From positions 1 through 64,000 of the forward strand of contig JAUIRK010000176.1 in NCBI GenBank assembly GCA_030549495.1: a DNA stretch of 64,000 nt, in the 5' to 3' direction. This DNA comes from Nectonema munidae (taxonomy: Eukaryota; Nematomorpha; Nectonematoida; Nectonematidae). The position numbers and the translations under genes were made by a program. Numbering within the stretch: the first letter of the stretch is position 1; every line of letters begins with the position of its first letter. Positions 34,561 through 46,435 of this stretch are shown here, piece by piece. A model generated the notes under the pieces. The model worked only from the letters and a program-made list of their open reading frames with translations. It was not told where the DNA came from and did no database searches.

Positions 34561-34788
34561 TCCTTAGATCATCAATTACACGAATCAATTTATATCAAAA
34601 ATATCCTATTCAAATGATTCTAAAAAGAAAAAATCTATTTTTAGCTTATTTGTAAACTCTTCAATGTAGCCAATTCAAAGCCTTTAACATCTTGCTATCG
34701 GGTGGAAACTTGTGAAATTTTTACAAAATTTAGATTACTTTCTAAAAATGAACTATTTTGAAAGTTGCCTTTTTTTGAGATTAAAAGT

Positions 34789-34889
34789 TTACCTTTGTTG
34801 ACATATTATAAACTAAATCTCATAAAATAAGACTATTAACTTGTTTTACAAGAAAAAAAGTTTGACTTTATTGACTTTCAACTACCCTA
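34789..34889 (-). mobile_element. Isolated hAT-like terminal segment (minus orientation)
   Basis: The complement begins TAGGGTAGTTGAAAGTC, AATAAAGTCAAACTTTT and continues ATAGTCTTATTTTAT and TGTCAACAAAGGTAAAC, homologous to 25652-25790. It sits inside the globin intron, only about 65 bp from the exon at 34954. Confidence 0.5.
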
Positions 34890-34953
34890 GTGAGATAAAA
34901 ATGAAAGTAAAATTGAAATAATCAATGTTTAGATTAAGATAAGTTATATTTAC

Positions 34954-35167
34954 TAAAAAATCATTGCAACTTATTCTTGTACTTAGAGCATGATACTTTC
35001 CAATTTCCATCAGGTGTTCTTTTATTTTGGAAATGTCATCTTCAAATATGATTTGATCGATTTCGCCAAAAACAATTTCACCGTGATTCATAATTTCTAG
35101 ATCATTTTTCAAGAATTTTTCTTGCTTCAAAAAGAGACTCATGATTTCAGGATTGGACGAAAAAATT
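34954..35167 (-). CDS. Globin, central exon (B-end to G start, haem pocket)
   Basis: The 214-nt exon lies between TATTATTTTAAG (acceptor, ends 35168) and GTAAAT (donor, from 34953). It encodes IFSSNPEIMSLFLKQEK..., with globin landmarks in the right spacing: Pro C2 (NPE), Phe CD1 six residues later, distal His E7 (MNHGEIVF) with Val at E11, and proximal His F8 (IGKYHAL). E7 to F8 is 31 residues (29 in vertebrate haemoglobin) and the CD loop is short. The upstream junction splits a codon after its second base, the canonical B12.2 intron; the downstream one is G7.0. Protein: haem-binding oxygen carrier or sensor, cell location unknown. The first exon (A and B helices) was not found in the sequence to the right. 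Confidence 0.85.
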
Positions 35168-35364
35168 CTTAAAATAATAATTTGAGTGTTAAAATTGATA
35201 TTCATAATTTTTTAAACTTCTCTTCTCCCCGATTAAGAAGCACTGGCCTACCTACTTGTATTCTCAATTGTATACAGTTATTTCTTTCCTTGGCTTATAG
35301 CTTCCAGGATGATGAGTTTGTTCTTTGTGAAATATATTTGTGAAGTTGAATAAAGCATTTCACA

Positions 35365-35590
35365 AGGTGTAAGCCATTTCAATTTTTTACGTCTCACCAT
35401 AAATAACAAGTTAAATAGGAAAGACCATATTAATCATTTGACTGGAAGAATGTGCGGTTTGTTAGGGATATTAAAGGAACAAATAATTAGTAAATGTGCT
35501 ATTGTATACTAATCTTGCCTTGTTTAACTTACACCCTTACTAACTAGGTACATGCGGACAAAAGCAAGAAAAAGCGTTAAGTTTGCTTTT
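35365..35590 (+). mobile_element. LINE reverse-transcriptase C-terminal fragment
   Basis: The plus strand reads LRLTINNKLNRKDHINHL and TGRMCGLLGILKE, the conserved thumb-side motif of Jockey/CR1-type LINE reverse transcriptases (family form LGxxxDxxLxWxxHI). A stop follows after CAIVY and the similarity fades by 35590. It probably lies in the first intron of the globin gene. Confidence 0.55.
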
Positions 35591-35593
35591 TAA

Positions 35594-35722
35594 CCCATTG
35601 AGTCCCAATGCTCCCATTTGGGAACATAAGTAATTTCATCTTCGTCTGTTTTTTTCAATGACTTTGAATATAAATCGTCTGCGTTTTTTAGATATCGTCT
35701 GATTTCTATGGTACTTAATGGG
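35594..35722. mobile_element. 129-bp TTAA-flanked MITE, copy 2 (inverted)
   Basis: CCCATTGAG to CTTAATGGG, with TTAA at 35590-35593 and 35723-35726. Inverted relative to copy 1, with shared interior (GGAACATAAGTAATTTC, AATATAAATCGTCTGCG). Confidence 0.85.
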
Positions 35723-36186
35723 TTAATAAACAAATTTTAGGATACGAATGTGAACTTTTATCACCCTTTGAAAGTATCTCAAATTTATGAAAAATTGATC
35801 AGATTTTGCATAAAAATTTTCTCCACTCGATGCTAGCGATGCTTTCTACTGTACTCTGAAGTTTGAATTACATAAAGCATAGCGCTAAAAAAATGATAGA
35901 CTTCATTTTGAAAATTACTTTATTCAAGTTAGTTGCACATCATGATGCAGATTTTTGCTTAGAAATCTTACTAATTTTACACAAGATGTCTTTTAATTCA
36001 ACTCATTTCACTTCTCTATTGTCAAGATTCAAAAAGATATGAAGATATATCTCATCCCTGACTACCAATATAAAATGTATTGCACTTAAAAGCGTATTTC
36101 TCCTTAACCCTGTTTCACAACCTATATGTTATTTTTCCTCCTATTTTTATTGGGTGAAACTGAGCGGTGTTAGGAGCCATTGTATC

Positions 36187-36445
36187 CGCTGGCTAGAAAA
36201 TTCGGTCTCAGAAAATTGGCTCTCAGGAAAGTCGGAATTGAAACATTGAGCTTAGAAAATATGGGCCTCAAGCCATTTATTTTAGTTATTATAAATAACA
36301 TTAAACTTTATAATAGGTTATTATTATAAACGAAAAGTTATTACGCGTATTAAAATTAAATGTTTCATGGCCATTCAAATATAATAGTTTCCGAGCGCTA
36401 TATAGTCAACTGAGCGACCCACTTTTCCAAGATCGAATTTTCTGA
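36187..36445. repeat. Small element with repeated-motif inverted ends
   Basis: The left end has AGAAAATTCGGTCTC then CAGAAAATTGGCTCTCAGG and GAAAGTCGG. The right end in complement has CTCAGAAAATTCGATC then TTGGAAAAGTGGG and CGCTCAG. Both arms carry a degenerate ~16-bp AGAAAATTSGG unit in opposite orientation. Boundaries are approximate and I see no clear target duplication. Confidence 0.45.
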
Positions 36446-36991
36446 GTAGTTATCTTTTTTTTCTCCGAAAATACTTTCGTATTTTTGATACTTAATCTAA
36501 ATATTATGTCTCAATTAATCCTAAGTCGGCAATTATGCATTTTATTTGCATTTTCTGAAGCTCTTTAAAAGCAAGGTTTCTCAACCAGGGCCATTAAATA
36601 ATTCTAGGGGGCAACAAAGCTAACTTTGAAAATTTTTGGTCGCTAACAGCTTCAGTGTAGACAAAAAATGTGAAAATCATAAAATATCAACGTGTAGGTG
36701 GGTATCTTTATTTATAAGACTCACATTCTGCATAGAAATAAAAGAAAAATTTGTAAATCTGTTCATAGTTATCATTGATCTTTTTTATGTAGTAATTATT
36801 ATTATTAATTACACTATATATGTGCAAGTAAAAACCATATTAGATCTTGAGTGTTGTATGTCCTGTTTGAAAAATGAAGAGATATGCCTCATTACGTCAT
36901 TGTAAATTTTTCTTAAATTTTAAAGCTACATTTCTTATACCTGATTTTTCACTGTCTAACATTGTCTTACTCTGTATTTACCCTCGAAACT

Positions 36992-37075
36992 AATTTAAAT
37001 TGAAAAAAGACGAATTTAAAATGAAAAAGGAGGAATTTAAAATGAAAAAGGGCGCATTAAATATGAAAATGGTGC
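36992..37075. repeat. 21-bp minisatellite, four units
   Basis: Units AATTTAAATTGAAAAAAGACG, AATTTAAAATGAAAAAGGAGG (and two variants) follow one another exactly at 21-base spacing; one frame stays open across it with a seven-residue period (EFKMKKE). Confidence 0.8.
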
Positions 37076-37413
37076 TTCTATCAATAAACTAATAATTGAT
37101 CAACCACAAAATCGTACTACTTTATCAAATAAATTATGATTTTAGAAAGAAGCTTCTGCGAGCATACTCAACCACGCCCCAACGATTTCTTATGTCATAT
37201 TTCATAAGTGTAGTTATAGAAGAAGGCATACTTGATAAAGCAAGTGTAACCCAGTTTCTTCTTGTAGTTTATTGTTTTCCAACTGTTGTATAATATTTTC
37301 CTTTCTGTCTTTTGGCCCCAAAAACATTCATTGTCTTTCGATTTGAATAAGCGAGAGAAGATCTGTTTGGGAGTTATCATGATAACAATACTATAAAGAT
37401 AGAATAAAAACAT

Positions 37414-39480
37414 TTAAAAAATTTTTAATTTCAAATTTACTTTTAGCAATATATAAAAAAATCCCATAGAGAGAATTTACTTATTTCCGACTGATAAAAT
37501 GATTGAAAAATCAAAAAAATCCCTAAATATTCAAAATAAAGAAAACAAAATTAGTTCGGAAAAAATCACAAAGAAGTCTAATAGTTAGTGATATAGAGAC
37601 CAACAAATTTTTTCGATAGTTATTTCGATTTTACCATAAAAAGCTGTACTTAAGGTAAAATAGTTTATCATGGTTGGTTATTTGAAAAACGTTACAATTA
37701 ACTTCAAAATATAAGAAATTTGTAAAAATTAACTTGTTTTGTTAGAATTATTTAGCATTTAATATTTTTATGCCACTCATCAGACATCTCTACACCGTTC
37801 TATTCACTCATCGTATCCATAAAATTGTTACCAAGATAAATGAATGAACGCTTTTGATATTGATTTTTCAGCACGCTTTTAATCTTAATGTGTGTTTACA
37901 ATTGGTAAAATTATTTTTAAAAGTACTTTCGTCAAAAAAACTCAAACCGGTTATGACAAAATACCATAAAAGTACTCTTGGACATAAAAACTCAAGGCAG
38001 CGATTGCTAAATATCAAAAAAATTAGTTTAAGCAAGAAAAAACTAAATTTTGCAATCAAAAAGTATCATAAAACCTATAAATAAAGGATAAAAGAGTTAG
38101 CAGGAGTTATTAAATTTTACCACCGAACTTTATTAGGTTAAATAAATTATAAATTAACTAATTTGAAATATAATATGTCTCTAAAAGGTAAAAACGTTTT
38201 AAAAAATCTTTAGAAAAGTACAAAAAACTTTTAAATGTAGGAACATTGTTAGTCATTCGAAAATAAATAAATTAAAACAATCATAATTAGTTAGGTATGG
38301 AAAGAATTAAAAATAAGGTTATATTCCAATCATAATTCAACGTACTAATGTCAACATAGATAATATTTAATATAATTTACTATTTGTACTTCACTTTTAT
38401 TTGATTCAGTTTTTGTCCTATTTTTACAACGAACTCTTCTGAATTTGTTCTGCTTATACAAATATCATTGCTCATGGTTAGTGTCTTCAAGCGGCTGAGT
38501 GGCCTTTGGTGCTGACCTTTAAAAGTTCCTTCTTTCTAATTTTTTGCCTTTGGCTCTTGGACTACACTCATGAAAGTTTCTTCCAAATTTCACTTTTCAA
38601 TTAATTTTAATTATTCGTACTTAAAGTATATTATTATTAATATTTATAATAACTTTAAATATATTTGATTTTAAATGAACAAAAAAAAGTGAAATATATT
38701 ATAAAAAATCACAATATATTTATGATAATAATCAATATAAAAGTTTTTTAATAATTGCGAAATATATTCAGAATATGAAGTCATTTTAAAATACCTAAAC
38801 TCTTGAACTTCATTGTTAATGAATCAAATAAGAACTTATGTGGGCGATCATTTTAAATACATTTTAAGTAATAATAAACTAGGAAAATAGCAACATATAT
38901 TTGCAATATAAGAAGCGAATGGGTTAGCAGATTTTTGTTCATTTAACATAGACTTGCCTGTTTATTCAAAGAAATTTTATCAAAATATTTTATTTGTAGT
39001 GCAAGCGATAAAGAATTAGCTTTATATGGAAGATTTTGGTAATAAAAAAGGCCAAGAAAGTTACTTATTTGAAGTATAATTTTAATAAAGTTAAAACTAT
39101 TAAAAGCGCATCAAAATATCCTTGTTCAAATGAATGAATTTTTTCCAATACAAATGAATTCATGAACTTCGTTTTTTTAATGTAAAAAATTATTGAAACT
39201 GAACAAAAAAAATGTGAGAAATATTGTAAACGAAATATATAATTGTAACATAAAGAAATAATTTGATAAATTTTATTTTTTGCCTAAATTTAAAAATCAT
39301 CATCCATTATTGTGTTATGAAGAAACTTTCAACCTGTAACAAGAGCCAATTGGTTTTAATAAATAAATTGTCCATTCATTCCCCTAATTGTAGAACAATT
39401 TGCTCGATTTAATACAAGCAAAAACGTTTTTATGTGAGTTAGATAGCGCTTTTATTCTTTCAGATTATAAATATTTATTT
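37414..39480. other. No gene recognised
   Basis: A+T-rich. Short open frames only. The patch at 38480-38520 (GGCTGAGTGGCC) has slight tRNA-like flavour but no fold I can support. Confidence 0.35.
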
Positions 39481-39489
39481 TATTTATTT

Positions 39490-42400
39490 AAAATGAAGCT
39501 TTATAAGTCTGCACAACTGTTAGATTCAAAAATTAATGCTGTGCAAAATTATTTGAATGATAAAAAAATATCATAAAGAAATTTCTTCCAAAAAGAGAGT
39601 TTAGAAATTTCATCTATAAAATGGGATATATTACAAAAAAAAAGCATACATAATATAAAAAATACATAATTTGTTGAAATTTTTAAAGGTTGAAAATTTA
39701 GAAACTTATTTAAATATTTGTAGTTATTATAAAAGATGTTTAGACAGTAACAGGATTCCACCATGTAGAAAATTGCCCTGAGGAAATAGAAAAACTTATA
39801 CTTTAGAGAGTTTATTTATAGCACAAGTCAAGAGTTTTCAAACGGTAATTAAACTTTCACCAATTAAAAAAACGTAATTTTGCACATAATGCCTTAAGTG
39901 GTTGCAGAGTAGATTTACCATTTCCTTTCGATGAAACTTCAAAACAATTAAACTCTGAAAGTGATGGGTCACTTTCCTTTCCATCTAAATTCTAATTTCT
40001 TTATAATGTAGTGAATGATAAATATTTAATTAGAAAATTAATAGATTTAGAAAAGCTATTGATTACATTATGTTCGCTCAACAGCAAAAATATATTATAT
40101 GAGGATATTTTTATTCCTGAAGAATCCTTTAAGTTATTTCAAATAGATAATGAAAGTTTCGATTTTATTCAAGATTTAAATAACAATGCTGAAAAATTAA
40201 AGGATGAAAATTCAGATATTCAAACAAAAAATGAAGAGTCCCTTATATTAAGATTGAATGATGATGAAGTAAAATTGCTACTTGAACCATTTTCAATTCA
40301 AAACTTAGATGGAAAAAATAAGAATGACATATCAATAATAAATGTAGAAAATTTTTATAAATTATTAAAAGTAAAAGAAAAACCTTTGAGTTATTCTCAT
40401 CTAAATATAGAACTTTTAGCATTTCTACATTTATTTCAGTAAGGTATTTGTGGCAAAGGTCAAAAACGTGTTTATAAATTACAAGAAAAAGATGTCGGCT
40501 TTTTACATAAGAACCCAGTTTTCGAAGAGATATCCAATATCTCTTCTTTTTAAGTCAAGATTACGAACAAAGAAAATTAGGGGGTCAAGTTTTTTGCACA
40601 ATTAGAATTGTTAAAATTTTGAAAATATTAACTCAAAGGATTTCTAAAGTTACTTCAAAATAGTGATAAAAAAATCGAATACAACTTAATCAGCGTTTTA
40701 AATAAAATTCCCATTACTAAACAATTTTGGTATGAACGAAGAAATCATTTGAGAGCAATCGTAAAAAATTTCGGTTGTTCAACTTTTTTTATTACTCTTT
40801 CACCTGCTGTGCAAATGGCAGACTTTAATGATCCTTTCAAAAAGCCAAATTCTGATATAAATGGCATAAATAATATGAGTACAAGTCAATTAATAACGGT
40901 GAATCCTGTAATAACAACAGAATTTATTTTTCAAAAGTTTCAATCGATCTTTAATTAAATTTTATCTACAAAAGTTTTAGGCAAAGTTTTGCCTGGTTTT
41001 ATAGAATAGAATATCATTCTTGTGGTGCACCTCATTTTCATTGTCTATTTTGGATTGAGAATAGTCCAATAGTTGACCTTAATACTACTGATTTTAAATG
41101 TATACAAAGTTACATAACATGTTATATACCTAAAAATGTAGAAAATACAGAGTTACATGATTTAGTTAATACGTATCAAATACAGAGGTGTAGTAAATGT
41201 AGTTTAAGAAAACTCAAAGTTAACTCTAATAAATGGGACCAAGTATGTAGGTTTGGTTTTCCTAGAAAACCAACCAATAAAATGCTACTACATAATGTTG
41301 TTGAATCAATTGTTTCAAGAAGAAGATCAAAGCTTAAAAAATTATATGAATTAAAAAGGTCCCCTTTTGAAAGTTTTCTGTGAACGAATACAATCCTGTT
41401 TTACTTTCACTTTGGAAAAGCGATATGGATATACAATATATAGGCGAAACTTCCAATTCAACTTTTGAGTATATAAATAAACATGTATCTAAGCCAGAAA
41501 AATTGCATATATCTAATGATCTAAATTGTATAAATGGTGTTTTCGTTTCCTTAGATCAAGCGAAATGAGAGCCTATGAAGCTGCAAATAAATGGATTGTG
41601 GACGAACATTACAAATTTTCAGAGGATTCTGTCTATATAAATACATTCTTACCAAAAAATAGAAGCAGAGTTTAAAAAAAACTTCTAGAATTAGAAAATG
41701 AAAAAAATACTAGTTTATTTTGTGGGGATTACTTTTTGCTATATTATCCACAGAGGCCAAGCTCATTAGAGAATTTGTGCCTAAAAGATTATGTTGCAAA
41801 GTATAAAAAAGATTATACAAAGTGCCAAAAAAGTTGTAAACTAATCAAACGTGATGTTCATTCAAAGAAGCAAATTACCAATTGTTACAAGCACAAATTT
41901 CGATATTTTTGTACAAAAGGAGTAAAATTTCTACTCAATTTTGTTATTAAGTAAACCTTGGCGTAAAGAAGAAGAATTACTTAATGCAGGCCAAAAATTT
42001 TGTTAAGCTTTTGAGAAAGAGTCGTAAAAGAATTCAAGTACAATTTATGGAAAGAAACGCGAACAAGTAATGCTGTATGAAGAAGTAAGATCAAAAGTTT
42101 AAAAGAAAATTTCACAAAATGGAATTAGAAATACTTCGAAAAATGAAATTAATGGAGGAACAGACGTATATCCTTTGGAACAGGTCTTAGGTGATTTGTA
42201 TTTACTTGATGAGCTAAATAAAAATTAAAAAGGAAGATTTTGATACAATAAATAATTTATCCGAGGAACAAAAAGAAATTTATGATATAATTATAAGTTC
42301 TATTCAGAATTCTTTTGAAAATAAATGGAAAAAGTCACCCTGTCAAAGTTGTGAACATTTAAAGTTATTTATATCTGTTTTCGCAAGTACAGGGAAATCT

Positions 42401-43700
42401 CATTTGATCAAATGGAAAATGAATTTTTGTGCATTTTATTCCAAAATACTTTCAGGGCCTACAGGGTTGAGCGCTGCAAATATTTCTTGTCAAACAATCG
42501 ACACAATTTTTAAGTGCCAATTGACAAAGGAAAGGTATTGGCGATGAAGTATGAACCTCTTTCATCAAATAATCTGCAACTCTTCCAAGTAGGTTTGGGC
42601 CATGTCCATGCGATAATCATAAACGACATAAGCATGGCTTCAAACGACAATTTATTATTTATACATTTGAGATTGGATGAAATATTTAATTCTCATAAAA
42701 ATATTTAGAATGACAGTAACATGGTTTCGTGGCAAAAATATAATATTATTAGGCGATTTGCTTCAACTACCACCAGTAAAAGATTAATTTATTTTTGAAA
42801 GTTTAGATCAAAATTATATTAAAAAATTAGTAGATTCTTTGAGCAAAAAAATTCAACGTTGGCCTCCTTTCATTCACAGAGCTTTGACTCAAAACCAACG
42901 ATAAATCAATGAAGATAATAAAGGGTTGAAGATTAGGAATAACATCAGATTTCGATATTAAACTTTTAAATTCAAGAAGGACATATTCATTTACATAAAA
43001 TTAAATCGAATTGACCAATCCTGTCGACTTTTATTTTGATTTGGAAAAGAAAGGAGAAAATGCGACGTGTCTTTCATCTAAATGCAGCATGTCATATCAG
43101 TTTAATTTTGCAGCTTTATAAAAATTTCAGTCTTCACCTGTAAAATTATCACTATAAAAAAGAGCAAGAGACAAATGAAACAAAATGGATCAATGTGATA
43201 ATAACACAGCAGGATTGGAACCACTTCTTGAGATTGTTGTTGAGTCAAAGGGTTATGTTAAGGAAAAAATTAAACACCGAGAAAAAGTTTGAAATTGGAG
43301 CTATGGGACATGTTCTTTCTTTTATCTTTGAAAAGGTTAAGCAAGTAAATAAAATTTGCGCAAAATTTAAACAAATTGATGGAAATGTTCAGTTATCAAG
43401 GGAGAGACCTAAAATATTTATATTCGAAAAAACACTTAAGTATATAGAGAACAATTCCCTGTAACATTATCATACGAAATTACTATTCATAAGGCACAAG
43501 GTTTATCTTTGGATTCTGCGATATTAGACGTTGGAAATAGTATATATGTTGGTGGATAAGCATATGTTGCTTTATCACGAGTGAAAAATCAATCCAACTT
43601 CTACATAATTAATATGTCTTAGAAAATTTCTAGTTTGCATTAAACTACTTCAAGAGTATATACGTTTAGAAAAAATCAAGACTGTAGAAAAAAGATCTTT
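39490..43700 (+). mobile_element. Helitron, decayed (Rep and PIF1-like helicase)
   Basis: N-terminal part: NALSGCRVDLPFPFDETSK (about 39889-39945) and the frame 40011-40440. Rep nuclease: IVKNFGCSTFFITLSPAV (40752-40815), then the two-His region around APHFHCLFWIENSPI (about 41027-41072) and IQSYITCYIPKNV. Middle: VNTYQIQRCSKCSLRKL, AYEAANKWIVDEHY. SF1/PIF1 helicase: NLSEEQKEIYDIIISSI (42255-42305), FASTGKSHLI (Walker A, about 42380), ININDISMASND-like Walker B (about 42610), LLGDLLQLPPV (about 42750), ITIHKAQGLSLDSA (43480-43520) and AYVALSRV (43561-43585). Over ten stops and frameshifts occur. I did not find the 5' TC or the 3' hairpin-CTRR end. It is an old autonomous-type copy. Confidence 0.85.
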
Positions 43701-44841
43701 TAAATTTTACAAAAACTATGAACAGCAGTGGAACAATTCTAGCAAAATTTTAAAATCACAAAAAATTTAAAAGATGTCATTGAAAAAGAGATGAATTTGA
43801 ATGGAAGAAAAGAAGTTTTAGAATCACAAACAGAACAAGAGTTAGATACTAATGGAGTAACAATTTGCCCATGAAGTACACCAGCGTACACTCAAATGAT
43901 TGCTCTTTCATAAGTCGATGAACAAGCCCAAACAGCCGTTTTATGATCTTGAATCTAGAAGATTTAGAAGGATAATTTTTAAAAAAATTTTTAACCTATA
44001 TTCTTTGCATGTATTCTTTTAATTTTAAATTTCCGTTGTGTTTGAAAAAAACTCTTAATTTTATCAAAGTTGTTATTTTTAAATTACATGGTCTCAAAAT
44101 TATAGACAAAAAAAAGTATTCTAAAACTTTGTTTAGATTTAAAGCTTGAACAATGTTAAATTTGAAATTTTCACAACTAATTTTTGTTTTATATTATATT
44201 AGTTTACTCAATTTTTTGAATTAATAAATATTTTACAATTTTTTTCTGTTATGTCACCTATACCAATATTTGGATAAAATGTTAATGACGTAGAGAACCT
44301 AAAAATCTTGTGTAGATGATTAGTCAGATGCTTATCTCATTGAAAGGAAATTTATTACTAAAATAGTAAATTACCCATGAGAGAATGGTATTTTAATTAT
44401 GAAGGCTAGTAAAGTTATGCATTGTTAGAGTAACCATGTAAAGTAGTAACTGTAACCACTTTTTGTTTTCAATTAATATTTAAAGTTGATATTCAAATTG
44501 TTAGTTTATGTGGGAAAAAGAAAGTTTCTCATAAAAACTTTACGTGTGCATGAGAGTGTGTGAAGCGTCACTTTTCTTGAAGAAAATTTTAATTATAACA
44601 ACATAATTAATTTTATAGCCTTTCCACACAGATCATTTTTATCTCCTATATAGGTGTCATCTGGTAATTTGTATTCATCGTTTTTTTTAATTTGTCAATA
44701 TCCTTTTATAAATTATTTTAAGATTATTTTACTTCCAAAGAACTAAGATTTATACATTAGCACAATTTGTTTATAAATATTATTGAGTAAATGAAAAAAA
44801 TAAACAAATAGACTACATTTCATTTTTTCTAAATTTTAAAT
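43701..44841. other. No gene recognised
   Basis: A+T-rich; the first part may hold the unseen Helitron 3' end. Nothing else identified. Confidence 0.35.
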
Positions 44842-44849
44842 CTCTAGAG

Positions 44850-46427
44850 CAGGGTTTCCCAAAGTGGGTTCCACGGAACCCAAGGGTTCCGTGAAGCCTT
44901 TTTAGGGGTTCCGAGATGTGAAATTGAAAAGCCATTTTTTCACACTCAGCACTAATTTAGAACACGAATATAAATACATTTACATTTTTTACTTTTGTTT
45001 GAACTTTCCAAATCACAGTAAAATGTCTGCGCTACTTTAAAATTCGTTCTTTAAGTTCTTATCGCACAAAAAATAAATTTATTAGCTAAGAGAAAATATT
45101 ATTAAAGTAAATTTTTTATTTACTCTAACACTTTATTTATTTTAAATCTACCCCTTTCTTTTTATTTATTTTTTATTATTTTTCTGAAGAAGGATTTCTA
45201 ATCTGTGATACTTTTTTATAATAAATTCCTTTTTTCAACAATAATATATTCATAAATAGCAATGCTTCTTTAGCACCACTCCTTTTTGTTTTAAATTCTT
45301 GTCTTAGGTTATACTAGTTACTAGTATTTGAATTTAAATTATTTGATATATGTTTGTGTGAGTCTTGTTTTGTGTGTTTTAATGTTTCTTCACTAGTTTT
45401 CGCTGAACGAAGTATGGAGTCTTTCTCCCAGCACTTTTTAACTTAAATTTACAACCTGAACTACATATTTTAGATAGGATGAATATGAATGCAATTTTTT
45501 ATAAATACGAAAAAAGGTATAATAGGTCTTGAATTAAATCAATACCGGCAAAAATTTTTTATAAAGAACTTGGTGTTCAAAATTAATGTTTTAGCAGATA
45601 TTTTCTCTAAATTAAATGAAACATCTCTTTTCCTTCAAAAAAAAGAAATTAACATATTTCGGAATCAAGATAGTATAATATCGCTATCTAATAAAATACA
45701 TCACTGGATTTCAGAAATAGAATGTAGTAATTTTGATTGTTTTCCCAAATTAACTTGATTTCTTAATGAGTTTAGCATAGAAATAGACGAAGAAACCATA
45801 CATGAAATAAAATGTCATCTGAACAGTTTATCTAATTCTCTTACTGAATATTTTCCTAATTTAGACAACAAAGAACATAATTGGGTACATAATCCATTTA
45901 TAAAATTTAAAAAACCAACAGGTTTTTCATCATTGGAATACGAAAAATTAATGGAAATCCAAGCTGATTCTGATTTAAAGAATACATTTACCGAAGTGCC
46001 ATTAGATATTTTTCGGGTAATCTTCTTGAAGAGTATTCAGAAGTATCAGAAAAAGCCATAAGAATTCTTCTACTTTTTACGACAACATATTGGTGCGAAT
46101 CTGGTTTTTCAAAATATGCGAATACTAAGAGCAAGTGCCGTAATAGACTGAATGCTTCGTCAGACATGAGAATTCAGTTATCGAGTATCGAGCCAAATTT
46201 TCAAAAAATTCTGAAGTTGAAAAAACAGTTGCATAAATCTCACTGAGGCTTTATTTGCTAAAAAAATTTGTTTCAAATGTATTTGTGTTTTTTTCCTCTT
46301 ATATGTGTTCTTCATTTTTCGTATGTTTAAATAAATTTTTTTTGTTAAAAAAAAAAGGTAATAAACGGTTCCTATATTTTGTGTGATAATCAAATAGGGT
46401 TCCGTGAGAAAAAAAGTTTGGGAAAGG
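44850..46427 (+). mobile_element. hAT element (ZBED5/FAM200-like) with 8-bp duplication
   Basis: Starts CAGGGTTTCCCAAAGTGGG at 44850; the right end AAAGTTTGGGAAAGG (46427) is its degraded complement. CTCTAGAG stands on both sides (44842-44849, 46428-46435), an 8-bp duplication as expected for hAT. Both ends share a GGAACCC/GGGTTCC block. The internal coding remnant at 45489-46250 reads VLADIFSKLNETSLFLQKK and later SSLEYEKLMEIQADSDLK, CESGFSKYANTKSK and RNRLNASSDMRIQLSSIEP, the C-terminal hATC region. Stops and shifts near 45757, 46010 and 46090 break it, and the N-terminal BED finger part is missing. Confidence 0.85.
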
Positions 46428-46435
46428 CTCTAGAG

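Noticed and set aside
25652-34889. The two hAT-like ends as one 9.2-kb element
   Set aside because: Orientation fits, but the outer 8 bases (TATGACTA versus GTGAGATA) differ and the interior holds a globin exon, so they are separate insertions.
36560-36620. hAT-like end (AAGGTTTCTCAACCAGGG)
   Set aside because: Single end only; no partner or coding part identified.
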